A DNA stretch of 41,945 bases, from positions 976,113 through 1,018,057 of the forward strand of contig BFEA01000083.1 of the NCBI GenBank assembly GCA_003427395.1, read 5' to 3'. Each line of letters opens with the position of its first letter. Within the stretch, counting starts at the first letter, position 1. Positions 20,281 to 31,329 of the stretch are shown in pieces. This DNA comes from Chara braunii. Its lineage: Eukaryota; Streptophyta; Charophyceae; Charales; Characeae. Under the pieces are notes generated by a model, which saw only the letters and a list, made by a program, of their open reading frames with translations, was not told the origin of the DNA and did no database searches. The position numbers and the translations under genes were made by a program.

Positions 20281-20897
20281 ATGGAGTTTGGAAATGAAAA
20301 CGACGGCAATGCCATCAAAAGGCCTACTGAGGGACAGTCGTCGAGATAGGCTGGAGAACTAAGCTCCAGGAAAATAAAATTGTATGTGGGGTTTGATCAC
20401 AACCTGGTTGTGAACAGGGGGGGGGAAAGCAAGGAACTAGGGGACCTTCACCACCAAGGGAGGGGGAGCCAATAGTCCTCCCCTCTGAAAGCGATACCAA
20501 CAGGGAGAAAGAGAGGAACCCGGGGAAAAGACCAAGGTTGGAGGAGGAGGAGTCCATCGAGGTCATCGACCTTAGTAGCGAGGAAGAAGAGGACGAAGTG
20601 ACAACGCCCACAAGGGAAGGTCGATGAAGAGAGGAGGACCTTGGGGAAGAAAAGGACCCATGAAAAAGAAAATTTGGGCCGACTTTCACCGATTGGTTCG
20701 ATCAATGGTCCAGTATTTTACGTTATCAGTGGGCAAGGAAGGACAAGGAAAAGTTGAGCAGGGGAGAAGACATATCCCCAACAACCTTTTTTTCAGAAGA
20801 AACGCTTCTTCATCTACAGACGATAAAGAGGCTAATGGAGCAAGAGATGGAGGACCGTGCAAGGAGGGAGGCTCGGCGCAGGACACCGAGGCAGTAA
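20281..20897 (+). pseudogene. Degenerate extra ORF downstream of pol, acidic SIM-like motif
   Basis: An ATG at 20281 starts a short coding-like stretch (MEFGNENDGNAIKRPTEG) that ends at a TAG. In another frame, codons from about 20425 to a TAA at 20895 read Pro/Glu/Arg-rich protein with only two interruptions, TGA at 20625 and 20661, each replaceable by CGA through one C-to-T change. The middle carries IEVIDLSSEEEEDE (VIDL at 20562-20573), the form of a SUMO-interacting motif: hydrophobic V-I-x-L followed by acidic residues. The C-terminal third is helical and basic (MEQEMEDRARREARRR). Its place after integrase suggests an additional ORF of the element. I do not recognise the family. Confidence 0.4.
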
Positions 20898-21330
20898 AAG
20901 GGGACAGCAGGCATGATGGGAATAGCTGGAAATTGGGGGAGGGTTGGTACCTGGGCAGGCACAACGGCCATTTTGAGTTTCCCACTTGAATTCTGTTAAA
21001 TGGATTGAGATAAGGCAACTTTTGACTAAGGACTGGGCAATGGGTGCTACTTCGTATGAGTCGTTGCTTCTTCAGGAAAAACACATAAGGATCAGTGCAC
21101 TTAGATATAGAACTGTGACTGGTTGCGTTGGCTAAGGGCAAGCAAGGGGAAAACAAGGGGGACCTAGATGAGACGAGTCTGTAATGTTGTCGTTGCATTC
21201 GAACTTTGTCTCCTCTTTTTTTGGGTAGAACTGCAATGAAATTACTTTTTGGATTGAAGAAACTAGTAGGGGAGGGGGCTGACCAGTGCTACTTTGTATG
21301 AGTACTCGCTCCTTCCGGGAAATGTGAGTT
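20898..21330. repeat. Unrecognised, with a ~90-bp diverged direct repeat
   Basis: 20995-21085 and 21235-21325 share TGGATTGA, GTGCTACTTYGTATGAGT and a TTCAGGAAAA or TTCCGGGAAA block. No gene seen. Confidence 0.45.
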
Positions 21331-21860
21331 TTTTTTTTTTATAGTAAGAAAGGGACTGGGGATGATCGATGTTGTCTTAAGGTCATGGACGAGGACATGT
21401 AAACTCCTGGATATTGGAAGAAACGTTGATGACGAGAGTTTTTCCTTTTATTTTTGTGTCCATGATTGAATAAGTCTTTGCACGAGTCCTTGTAAGAGGT
21501 TAGGGGACCTATGGGTAAAGAGGCATAAAGGACCCTCTTCCCTAGGAACCTAATCCAACCGGTTCCACGTCGCTCCAGAACAGTAAAATGCATGTGAATC
21601 CAGAGAAAGAGAAAACATGGAAAGCAGTCGGCACCCCTTGTAATGGTTGAACGGCCGGGTGGGCTAGTGCTGCTTGGGGATGCGATCTCCAACTCGAGCA
21701 TTAGACGCTAAGTCGGATGTACGGATGGATGTAAGATTGACAAATGGCATGAAGGAAAAGGAAGAAGCATGCGTAAAAACCCAAAACGATGGCAGCCTTC
21801 TAACGCCCGAGACGAGATAGGATCCGTGTCCTCGAAGCCCACCCCTCAGGCGCTAACATT
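21331..21860. other. Unrecognised
   Basis: No long conserved frame, RNA or repeat is evident. A minus-strand frame (21339-21701) has no known motif. The 3' part of the gypsy element may extend into this interval, but no polypurine tract or LTR could be identified. Confidence 0.3.
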
Positions 21861-22010
21861 GCAATGGACAGGGATGACCCTAACCAGGCTGTCCAATTGA
21901 AATGGATAAGGATGGTCCTAACCAGGCTGTCCGAATGCAATGGATAAGAATGACCCTAACCAGGCAAGTCGACTTGGAAAGGGAAAGAACGACCCTAACC
22001 AGGTTGTTCG
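21861..22010 (+). repeat. ~38-bp tandem repeat
   Basis: AATGGA(C/T)A(A/G)G.ATG.(C/T)CCTAACCAGGC units start at 21863, 21901 and 21939, with a decayed fourth. The CCCTAACCAGG word resembles but is not a plant telomere repeat. Confidence 0.85.
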
Positions 22011-22049
22011 GAATGGCCCCTGACAAGGGTCATTCTTTGGAATTGGCAC

Positions 22050-22310
22050 TGGGGTCCCCTTGCATGGCTGCTTGAGATGCATGACATTGGAAGAGCTGAG
22101 CCTCTGAAAAGATATTGGAAAGTGCGGAGCTTTGGAAAAGACATTGGAAGAGTTGAGCCTTGGAAAAGACATTGAAAGAGATATTGGACTCAGCCTTGGA
22201 AGAGATATCGCATTGAGCATTGGACTGAGAATGAGCACTGGACTGAGATTGAGCATGGGAATGAGACTGAGCATTGAAATTGGATTGAGTATTGGAAATT
22301 GCATTGCATA
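22050..22310. repeat. Degenerate ATTGGA/TTGAGC short-unit repeat
   Basis: Words such as GACATTGGAAGAG, CCTTGGAAAAGACATTG and GAGCATTGGACTGAGA recur about every 12-30 bp. The minus-strand frames through here (Pro/Leu/Ser/Asn repeats) are by-products. Confidence 0.7.
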
Positions 22311-24488
22311 AACAGGGGACCCTAGGAAACCTGAAATGGACTTGGAAAGAGCCTTGAAATAAAATTTCTCTTTTTTTTCTAGTCTTTTGCCTCAGCAAGA
22401 GGGGGATATCGGTGCATGCACCGCGACCCCAAGACCTTTATCCCTTTGAGGGAAAAAGTCTCAGCGCGACCTGTTCCTCTTCGAGAGGGTGAGGGTTAAA
22501 GGACTAAGGCACCTACTACTTTGATCGGTGCGGGACGTCCGGAACCACCTCCGACAATGAGCTTTAGTCGGGGAGTTCCAATTGCGCCTCCTGTTGAACG
22601 CCTAAACGTCAAAAGGCGAGAGAGCCAAATGGGTAGGAAAGTCATTCTCATCTAGTCTATTTTGCTACTCTCCAACCACACGCCATGTCATAGAGGGGTG
22701 GCATGGCCGTTTGGGTCGAACCACGGCTGCCCGCACTAAGTTGGGCGGCACTGTCCAAGGGGAGAGGCTGGCGAGGTACCGGGTGGAGTCCGCCACCACC
22801 ACGGGGCATTGACACTGCTCTGCCGGAACATTACAACCGTTTCGGGACTAATTGCGAGGTCTTCGTAACTGCACTCGCGAACTAATTGAGAGCCCCAACT
22901 CTCTTGAAAGGAAGAGGCCGGATCCAGAAAATTACCACTCGGGAGGAACGATTCGCGTGGAACGCTCTTACGGCTAGACGAGGCCCTGAAAGGCTCGGAT
23001 TGATTCTGCGTGGACCTAAGAAAGGAACTGGCAGACTGAGAGTTGGGTGTGTAATTGGCTCGTATAAGCTTGAAAAGATGAGAGGTGGCTAAGGGGCGAA
23101 CCAAGCATTGCACATGAAGAGTCAATTAAGTAAAGGGGCAAGAAAGGGCAGAGGTTGATAAGCATGCGGAATTGGCATGACCTGAGATAGGCCGGGAGGA
23201 ATGACCCGGGAAGAATGCATGTGGATTTGGCTATGTCTAAGCTTCGGGGAGAGGAAAAATTGTACTGGAAATGTGTGGATGTCCTAAGAGTAATGAATGA
23301 AACGAAATCAAAACGATTTCTGCTCGAGAATGTTTTCTCAATGAAATGGGAAGATAGATTTGAGATTACGAATGCAGCCTTCAAGACACTGTCGAGAGCG
23401 AGAAATAACGTACAATGAAAAACTAGTTGCAGGGCATGTCTGTGGTCAGACCCCTCCAAGGGGCGATGTTAGTCAACTTGATGAGTGAAAGAGATATCAA
23501 GCTGCTTAAGCTCCTTGACGTGTTGCTAGCTCGCACCTGGAGGAAGCCATGGCAAATGATCCTTGTGACATCCGTCGCCAAAATCTTCCTTTTACCTCGA
23601 TCCTTGGGAGGGTGAAGGGCGCGTCATCCTCTCTCTTGTAGAACAATACGGGAGATTGTGGGGAAGCTCTTGGGTATTTGGGAGTTCCAGTAAGAAAGAG
23701 ATACAGCTGTGAGACGGACGTTGATGCACAGAGAATGTTACACGCTCGTTACAAAGACATTATTGAGCTTTGGGACGTTACGCAATCCAAAGGAAGTCGA
23801 AACAAAACCTCGACCCCTCAATACCCTCCCCCGCCCCAAGAGGCGAAAATTTAAAAAAGGACCCGAGAAAAGAGTGGGGAAAAGACAAAAAGAACCCTGA
23901 CAAGCTAACTGCTCATCCCACCCACTCCGCTCCCCTGTATGTATATCACTCCAAAATTCCTACTGACCATGGATTGGTGCGCGATGAGGACATCGCGAAT
24001 GAGTGGGGGGAATATGTCGGGACTAGTGAGTCCCGAATGATTTCCCGACACTCGAGAAACTGTATATGACCAATTTGTGCACGACAGAGAAAACTGGAGG
24101 CAGGAATGCGGGAAAGATTGGAAGCGTGGGCACAGGCAGTAGGAAGCTGGAGGCTGCCCAGAGTCGTCAAGACTGCCAAACTAGAAAGGAACTGTCTAAG
24201 CAGTACGCGGCAAAGGACTGTGAGAGAATAGCAAGGGCGACTCTTTCCCCAAGGACCAAGAAGGGCCGCCGGGAAGTTGGTAGTAGCATAGGAGGTGCGC
24301 AGCAAGGGAAGGAAGGAAGTAGGAAGGGATGGGGCGCAATGCGCTGACGTAATACGGCGGCAAGAGGGCCAAGGGGGCCGCAGGTTAGGTAGGAGCCGGC
24401 ACCCGGAACAGAACAGCGTGCGTGACTCAAGAGGAACGGGGAGCGGGGATCGCCATAAGGCGGAGGGATGTTAGGAGCACCAAGGGAA
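22311..24488. other. Unrecognised interval without supported gene
   Basis: No domain or RNA gene seen in about 2.2 kb. A CTCTTTTTTTTCTAG acceptor-like site lies near 22368-22382, and a short hairpin TCCCT-TTG-AGGGA near 22440. Small frames at 22703-22885, 23215-23418, 23770-24069 and 24066-24347 have no recognisable motif. Confidence 0.3.
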
Positions 24489-24730
24489 GATGTGGTATCG
24501 GCGGAGCAAAGTGTCAGGGATCATAGGGAACCAATAAAAGATATGGTGTCAGTGGGACAAGGTGTCGGGAATCACCTGGAACCAAGCGAAAGCACGGTAT
24601 TACCGCGGGACTAGTGCAAGGGACCGCGTGGGGCCTAGACAAAAATAGCGGCGTCAGCGGAACCACTAGCAGGACGGGTATCGACGGGATAAAGTGTCAG
24701 GAGCCACCGACAGGGGCTGAAGGTCGGAGC
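24489..24730 (+). repeat. ~51-bp diverged tandem repeat
   Basis: Units begin near 24489, 24540, 24591 and 24643, each with a GGTRTC or GGTATT block, a GTGTCAGGGA-like block and GGAACCAA or GGGCCTAG. A further partial unit follows. It is strongly diverged, so old. Confidence 0.7.
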
Positions 24731-26007
24731 CGTCGGCGAAATAATTGCCGACCAGCCCAAAAAGGCGGGGCCGCGCGAGACCCGGTCGTCACCCGGGATG
24801 ACGCCGGAAAAAGGGGAGGGGCTAGGAACAATAAGAAAAAGAGGAGAAGTCAGGCGCTGACGGAAATTGTCAACAGAGCGGAGGAGACAGGCGTGAGACG
24901 GGAAAGACGGAGGGCACCTGGGACGACCCAAGGGACCCTGGATCAAGTGCAACAACGATAAAAATAAAATAATATAATATCAGGTGGACGGGACCACCCG
25001 GGCCAGGGGTCCGGATGAAAATGATAAGTACCGCCGCGGTCCGAGGTGTAACGGCCATATGCCGGCTGCAAAATCAGGCCTTGGAAAAGGTCTAACAGCC
25101 AGAAAGAGAAGAAATAGTTGTAGGACACTTGTCCCAACAGCAAATAAAAGAGACAGGAGGGAAAAAGGGGAGAATAGGGGGGGAGAATAAGACAAAGGAG
25201 GAGGAATGGGTGGAGGAAAAAGTGTCGCCAGGTTGGGACTACAACGCTAGGGACTGGCAGGTCTCAATGATGACCTCATCCCTCCTAGATACTAGGAGGG
25301 CAGTCCAGATTGCAGAGATAAGGTCCTTAGGATATTATCTCTACAATATCCGAATTTAAGCAGCAAAAATAAAGAAAAATGTTGATGTGAGTTGGCCGGC
25401 TCATTTTTGGGCCCTAGATCTGGAATCTGATCTTGCGGAGGAGGAGATCTAGCCGTTTTTTTATGGGCTGACACAAAACGGCTAGCTCTGGAATGAGTTG
25501 GCAGCAAGATGGAGGGAAAACAAAGAGAGGAACAAGACAAAACTGCGTATTTGGCCCAAGGATTGGGCCAGATACACCAAAACAATTGAAAATTGAAGTA
25601 AAAGGCTCAAATTTGGGCCAAGGGGAGCTTGGGGTAGCTCGGAATGATGAGAACCATGGATCTCAGCCAAATCCAAGGCTGAGATTGGAGCCGCCACTAG
25701 GAAAAATGCAACGGCCTACCCAAAAGAGGCCTAGAACAGGAAGAAGACGAAAAATGAGCCTCTAGGCCCTCAAAATTCCATAAAGGCAGCATTTTGGGTA
25801 ATGGTACCCCAAAAGGCAGCTCTTTTCGAAGTAAAAACAGGGCGGGGTAGGCCAAGGGGTAGTCCGAGGTGGTACTTGCCCTTCGGCCTACATGTACCTG
25901 GCCAAAATGAGGCCCAGGTACCTCCAGGAAGACCAAAATATGAAATTTGGCCTTGAGGCTACCTCGGTCCACCTAGGGGCACTTGGAGAGGCCTACAGGT
26001 TGGGTGG
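24731..26007. other. Unrecognised, purine-rich; words of GGCCCAAAAT type
   Basis: No gene supported. 24740-25220 is strongly purine-rich. Variants of TTTGGGCC and GGCCAAAATG occur several times from 25400 to 25930. An imperfect hairpin, GGATATTATC...AATATCC, lies at about 25330-25352. Confidence 0.3.
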
Positions 26008-28401
26008 TGTCGGTGCGAATACCCTTACAAGGATATCCTCCCTGGTTTTTGCAGTTGACAGGAATAAGTTTGGTTAAAGATTAAGTATATCGCGCGAGTC
26101 GCGGCAGTGTCCGTTGCCTATGTGGTTGGTGGTTGACTATAATAGAGAGTGTGTGGGCGAGCGGATTTTTGAGGTGCGCGTGATCTTTTAACTGTTGATG
26201 ACTGAAGAGTCGGCGTGATCGCCGGTCGAAATTTTTCCTTCTGATTAAATAGGGATTAAAAAGATTGTGATCAGTGTGCTCGTCTGTGGCCTACGCGTGC
26301 ATACGGAGGACGACATCGACGGTGGCATAATTCAGTGTAGTCGCACGGTGGGCGTGGAGGTTGGCGGTCGATAGTTCGGTCGATAGGCCGACGTGTGGGG
26401 TTAAAACATTTCAGTAGGTTGGTGCGTCGCGCGGTGCCCGTTTATTTAGGCTTCCATCAGAACTAGACCCAGACTTGGACCTAACATTATTGGTTACGGC
26501 ATCGGACTTTCATCAGAGAGATTCAGGGATCGAGACCGAGCGTCAGCGACGCAGGGATATTAGAGTGGCGCGAAGGGATCGAGGGGTTGAGGGCCCGGCA
26601 GGGCTATCCCCTTTGGTTTTGTCGTCGGCGGCATCCGAGCGGTGCTAGTGCTTTCCTTCTCACATCCGTCGTTCTTACGATTTAGAGTTCCTAAGTATTT
26701 TTACTTTTTTTTTTTATTGTTGTGTTACTACTATTATACTCCGGCGTTTCTTGGCTCAGACGGGGCGTTGGGTTTGAAGGTTGGCGTTGGTCGAAGACCC
26801 TAGGCAGATTCTTCAAGGCTCTCGCATGATTGGGGCACAGACAAAATCCCACCCGCGTCGGAGCACGGGCCGAGGGTGCGCAGGGGTGCTGAGGCGAGGG
26901 CCGCGGCTACACCGGCGCTCCAAATCATTTGTCGGGTTTTGAGTATAGGGGCGAAGGCTAATTGGGCCATCTCATAGTTACGGGTAGTCCCCTCCGAAGC
27001 TCTCCCGAGGGATGGCTGGGACTGTCGGAGCCGCCCTGCTATCCTGCCAATCCGCATGGTGGCGGGCAGCGCTGGCTTGGGACACGAGCGCTAGACGGGG
27101 AGAAAAGTAAGTGGGAAAGGCAGTGGTTGAACCTGGACTGGGGATGGTGTCGGGTGCGGATGAGATGGGGTAGACGAAGCAGGGTCGTAGGATGACGGGG
27201 ACTGGGGCGGCGCTGCGCTGCTGCGGGCGGAACGGCTGGCGCTGGCGGAGCAACGGGCACCGAGGAGCGCGAGGTGGCAAAGGAGACAGGCCGCAGTGTG
27301 GCCGGGCGCTGGGGCCGTGCGGATAAGCGAGGCACGACGGGATGGGCCGGGCTGAGAAGCCGAGAGCGGAAAAAGCCGGCGAGGTGCACTCAACGGTGAA
27401 GGCGCACGGGGGAGATGAAGATGGCCGAATGATGGGTGGGGCGCAACGGGAGGGAGAGAGAGGTTTGCGTCTTACTACGGAGTACTAAGAGAGAGAGAGG
27501 GGGTTTGAAGATGACTGGTGACGCAGCGGAAGGAAAAGGCGGAGCGGCCGGAGCAGCTGTCAGGCAAGAGAGTAGGAGAGGGATGAGCGGGAACGGGAGG
27601 AGTGAATCTCGGCGTGATGGGGCACCAGGTGCATGCGGATTGAGGGTGGAGCGGAGATGAGCAGCTGACAGAGTATGGGGCGCTGAGCAGGGGACGGGGC
27701 GACAGTGTAGAAGGAACAAGCGTTAAGGCACCAAAGACAGCGAATGAACCTGGGCGGAATCCGCGCCAGGGTGCATTCGGGAAAGTGGGAAGGAAGATGG
27801 CGTAGAAGGAAGTGTGGCGCAGCGAAAGGAGGGCGGCAATACATCATCCTCCATAGAATCGGACGAGGGAAAGGTCGGGATAGAGGTTTTCAGATAGGGC
27901 GAAGTGGAGTGTGGTGTTAGTTTCGACAGAAACTTAGTAAGTTAGTCGGTGTGAGAGAAAGGCATGCGTGAGAGATGGCGGGGAAGNAAGGAAGAAGGAG
28001 GATGGAGAAGGCTTGCCTCGCTCGTTTCCGGAGGAAATCGTGCGGGGAAACATACTACACCAAGGTTTTCAGGCCGGGCGAGTAGGATTGTGAAATTAGT
28101 TTTAGATGAAAGTTAGTAGAAATAGAGGTAGGAGAAAAAGGGGGCGCGCGAAGATGGCGGGAGAACGAATGTAGGAGAGAAGAAAAACTGCTATCTCGTT
28201 CGTTTCTTGACAGAAACGGACGAGTAAAGGTGTGAAATGGGGGTTTCGATGGGCTACGAAGAGATTGGCCGCGCCGGATTTGGGTTTCGAGTAGTAGTTT
28301 GGCCAAGACGACTAGCAGGGGCTGCGCCCATGAGCAAAATGGTGTTTGTTTTTCTTATTTTTGTAAAAATGTAATATATCTATCCATGTTCTAGGGGGAG
28401 A
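26008..28401 (+). mobile_element. ~2.4-kb direct repeat, left copy (LTR-like)
   Basis: This block repeats at 39586-41945 in the same orientation. Both start TGTCGGTGCGAATACCC, with unrelated sequence before that point, and TG is the usual first dinucleotide of an LTR. Differences are mainly scattered transitions, roughly 5% by eye in the first 450 bp, plus three indels: ~30 bp extra in the right copy near 40961, and ~50 bp and ~18 bp extra in the left copy near 28015 and 28258. No frame is conserved as protein. A TATAATAGAG word near 26138 is changed in the right copy. The 3' edge is hidden by the gap. Confidence 0.8.
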
Positions 28402-28541
28402 NNNNNNNNNNNNNNNNNNNNNNNNNNNNNNNNNNNNNNNNNNNNNNNNNNNNNNNNNNNNNNNNNNNNNNNNNNNNNNNNNNNNNNNNNNNNNNNNNNN
28501 NNNNNNAAATGTAATATATCTATCCATGTTCTAGGGGGAGA
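28402..28541. other. Assembly gap of 105 N with a 35-bp repeat on both sides
   Basis: The 35 bases before the gap (28367-28401) recur exactly after it (28507-28541). The same 35 bases are also the last ones of this window (41911-41945). The assembly therefore breaks at one and the same place in both copies of the 2.4-kb repeat. If the repeat is an LTR, it continues at least a few bases beyond the gap (…GGAGATTCAG). Confidence 0.95.
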
Positions 28542-29159
28542 TTCAGTTTCAATTTGGATGTTTGGTAAGCTCGACGGTGGGCACAGGACGGGCTGCACCG
28601 CTTGGAGTAGGGGAAAAGGGGGCTGGAGACTTACCGTTGGAATTGAATGAGCCTGGCTTATTGACAGTCGGGTGCGCCCAAGTATTCGGGTATGTTAGAG
28701 AGAGAGAGAACAAGAAGAAGAGAGAAAAAACTTACCTCTGGAGGACTAAGGATGCGGGTGGATACTCACCTGGTAATGTGTCGTCCTATATTCGTGCAGC
28801 AAGCTCGTTCTGACATTGGGCAGCAAGCAACGGAACTTCAGCAGAGTTGTGGTGGGGACTGGGGACTTACGTGTCGGCTGGTACCCCGCTCGTCCCAAGG
28901 ATTCGAGTTAGGAGGCCTATTTGATGGACTGGCGGGGTGAGCCGAACCAAAGGTTGGCAGGGCGACGAACTGAGGGGTTACCAGCTAGTACGGGCAACGA
29001 GCCCCATCTGAGTGGCGGGGCGCCCGAAGTGGACCTCATTCATAGGCCGATGTCGCCTAGAGCGACAGGGAGAGGGGGTGTTACAACTTACTGAGGCGGG
29101 AGCACTATTAGTACAGCATGGGGAAGAGCGAGTTGACAGGCTAACTTTGCGGGTGCGGC
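28542..29159. other. Unrecognised interior sequence after the left repeat
   Basis: Short frames only (28562-28813, 28692-28940, 29012-29257), without motifs. I could not find a convincing primer-binding site; TTTGGTAAGCTCG at about 28560 does not match a tRNA end I know. Confidence 0.3.
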
Positions 29160-29690
29160 ATTACAACTGCTGTTATTTGTTGTTGTTTGTCGCGCCCCGT
29201 GCACAAATGTACAGCTGCGTCTATCGACTGTGCATGGGTTGCTGCTGTGTATTGTGAGCAAATCGCGACTGCTGTTGTCAACTGTGCATATGCTGTTGAT
29301 TGTTGATGACCGCTGCTGGCCGTTGTTAGCTATTGTTCGCCGCAGAGGCTGCTTTCTCTTGGACTGCGGGCGGTGTTTTTTCGATGTGTATAGGTGAGAG
29401 GTTGACAAAAGGCGGGGTTGCTGTGAACTGTGTCCGTTGTTGGCTGCGCAGACTGCTGCTACTAACGACTACATGTTGTTGTTGCGGACTCCACGGGGGC
29501 TGCTGCTGTTGACTATGCGTAGCCGCAGCTGTTGATCGATCACAGGCTGTGGCCAACTGTTGGAGGCTGTGGCCAACTGTTGGAGGCCGCATGTTGTTGA
29601 TAACTGCTGATTGACTGCGGAGTACTACTGCAGACCGCGGCGGTTGTTGATGACTATTGCAGCCTGCGGTGCCACAGAGGAAGTGACTAA
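29160..29690. repeat. GCTGTTGT-type low-complexity tract
   Basis: About 530 bp dominated by CTGTTG, GCTGCTG and TGTTGTT words. It includes an exact 20-bp tandem pair, AGGCTGTGGCCAACTGTTGG, at 29544-29583. The Gln/Ser/Thr-rich minus-strand frames are by-products. Confidence 0.75.
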
Positions 29691-30313
29691 GCATGGGAAC
29701 GGAGCATAGTGCTGCAGTCTGGGAAGTCGACAGGGAGTGGAAGTTGGTGAATTGATTACAGAGTTGACCAAGCAGTTACATTCTGGCCACCATTGCGGTG
29801 CCCTCAGGCGAGTGAAGGTATCAAGGCCCTCTCCTGCGAGTCTGAATGCACCTCTCTTGGATCTGAGAGTCTCAAACCCCTCATCCTGCCTTTCTTACTC
29901 TAAGTCTGGTCTATTGGTTCTGAGAGGAAGGCGGCAGGCGGGATTGCAACCCGTAGGACCACATCGAGACTCTGTGGGGAGTCATCCCACCGATTGCGGG
30001 AGCTCTGCCGGAACTCAGGAGGAGTTCTGGAGGCAGGGAACTGAGAGGTAATCATTGCTTCCCCTTTATATACCCATGTATAACCCCTATTTGTACATCT
30101 TTCTATAGTTGGCTGAGTGTGTTGCGTGTACCCCTACTTTGACTTTCAGTTTGGCTTTCAGGACATGAATCAGACTAAGTAAAGGAATGAATGTGCAATC
30201 TCAGTTTCGGTTTTGTTGACTACCTGAAGGCAAATTGTGAACAGAAGGGGGATTGCATCAGGGGGAAGGTCGGGTGAAAGGTGTTTTTGCTTGAGCTTCG
30301 CAGGGTCCTATGG
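29691..30313 (+). other. Interior sequence with conserved segment and TATA-like site
   Basis: 29991-30051 is the plus-orientation copy of the conserved segment at 1184-1244. A TTTATATACCC word follows at about 30064. A 104-codon frame (29737-30051) ends within the segment. No function assigned. Confidence 0.4.
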
Positions 30314-31139
30314 GGTCAGACCAGTTCCATAAGATTGGACGGCCTGACCGCTATATTTATTTTTGAATTGCATGGAGAGTCAGACCAGTTCCATAAGATT
30401 GGGCGGTCTGATTGCTCTGAATTGTGAGGGTTTGACTCTGGCCGACTTTTCAGGGGTCAGACCTGTACCATAAGATTGGAGGGTTTTGGTTGTCATGTTT
30501 GATTCGGGTTTTGGGATTGTTTTTTTTGTTGTTGGTCGAGGAGGTCTGAGCAAGTCCATAAGATTGGACGGCTTATCCCCTTCCTGTTTCATTCTGAGGG
30601 AGTAATTCTTGTTGAGGGCAAGGCATGTCCATAAGATTGGACGGCCTCGGACTCATGCCGCACACAGTGGATCAGAGAGAAACGAATCTGGCAAAGGACC
30701 AGATGTGTTCCATAAGATTGGACGGTCTGGCCCAATGCCTCGCACATGCTGGAACCCAAAAGGTTAAATTTTAACTATATTTTATACTATCCTATTTATG
30801 AACAGGCTAGCCACGCACGGGTTCCATAAAACTGGACGACCTGGCTACAGCTTATCATGGAATGAACATAGTATAACTAAGAGTATAATTGAAGGTAACC
30901 CTGGGCAGGCTCGGCCTTGTTCTAAGATGAAGGGCTCAGTCTTATGCCCAACTTTTGAACACCAAGCTCAGAGAGGTAGATATAACCTAGATATTAAACA
31001 GTTCAGGGCGACTAAACCTTGTTTCTAAGATGAACGGCTTAGTCATATGCCCAAAGGAAGAGAGCAGTTGTTGTGCATCCTGGTCGTGTATAATCAATGG
31101 TTGAGTCAGACATGTTCCATAAGATTGGACGGCTTGACT
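30314..31139 (+). repeat. Array of ten hairpins with conserved loop and covarying arms
   Basis: Ten copies at about 30314, 30379, 30456, 30545, 30621, 30696, 30808, 30910, 31010 and 31104. The core is (G)TTCCATAAGATTGGACGG. The inner stem TCCA/TGGA closes a TAAGAT loop, with a bulged T and a G-C pair below. In copies 8 and 9 the inner stem changes to TTC/GAA with the loop kept. Outer arms differ but stay complementary: GGTCAG/CTGACC, GTCAGACC/GGTCTGAT, AGACC/GGTTT, TGAGC/GCTTA, AGGC/GCCT, CCAGA/TCTGG, TAGCCA/TGGCTA, CTCGGCC/GGGCTCAG (one mismatch), GACTAA/TTAGTC and AGTCA/TGACT. In copies 5, 6, 8, 9 and 10 ATGCC follows within about ten bases. Spacers of ~30-75 bp are otherwise unrelated. I know no RNA family with this form. 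Confidence 0.85.
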
Positions 31140-31329
31140 TTATGCCCTATGTAAGCTGGGTATAAGGGAATAAAGCATCGAGAGATTACGAACTATTGTT
31201 TGCAAAGTTTGACTTTGGGATGGTGAGAGTACTTACCTTTGTGGTCTGGCATTGCATGTGGCTGAGTGAGGCTACTACTTGGTTTGAGTTTCAATTTGAC
31301 AGGTCGTTGCTTTAGAGGTTCGCCACGTG

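Noticed and set aside
20324-21198. Minus-strand Ser/Leu-rich proteins
   Set aside because: They are antisense shadows of the Glu/Arg-rich degenerate ORF on the plus strand.
21861-22010. Interstitial telomere repeat (CCCTAA type)
   Set aside because: The CCCTAACC word occurs once per 38-bp unit and is not tandem by itself.
26800-27720. Pro/Ala/Arg-rich minus-strand genes in the 2.4-kb repeat
   Set aside because: GC-rich composition opens several frames at once, and indels between the two repeat copies do not respect them.
30314-31139. CRISPR array
   Set aside because: Regular repeats with unrelated spacers suggest it at first, but spacing varies from 65 to 112 bp, the repeat arms differ in a compensatory way, there is no cas gene, and the context is a eukaryotic retroelement.
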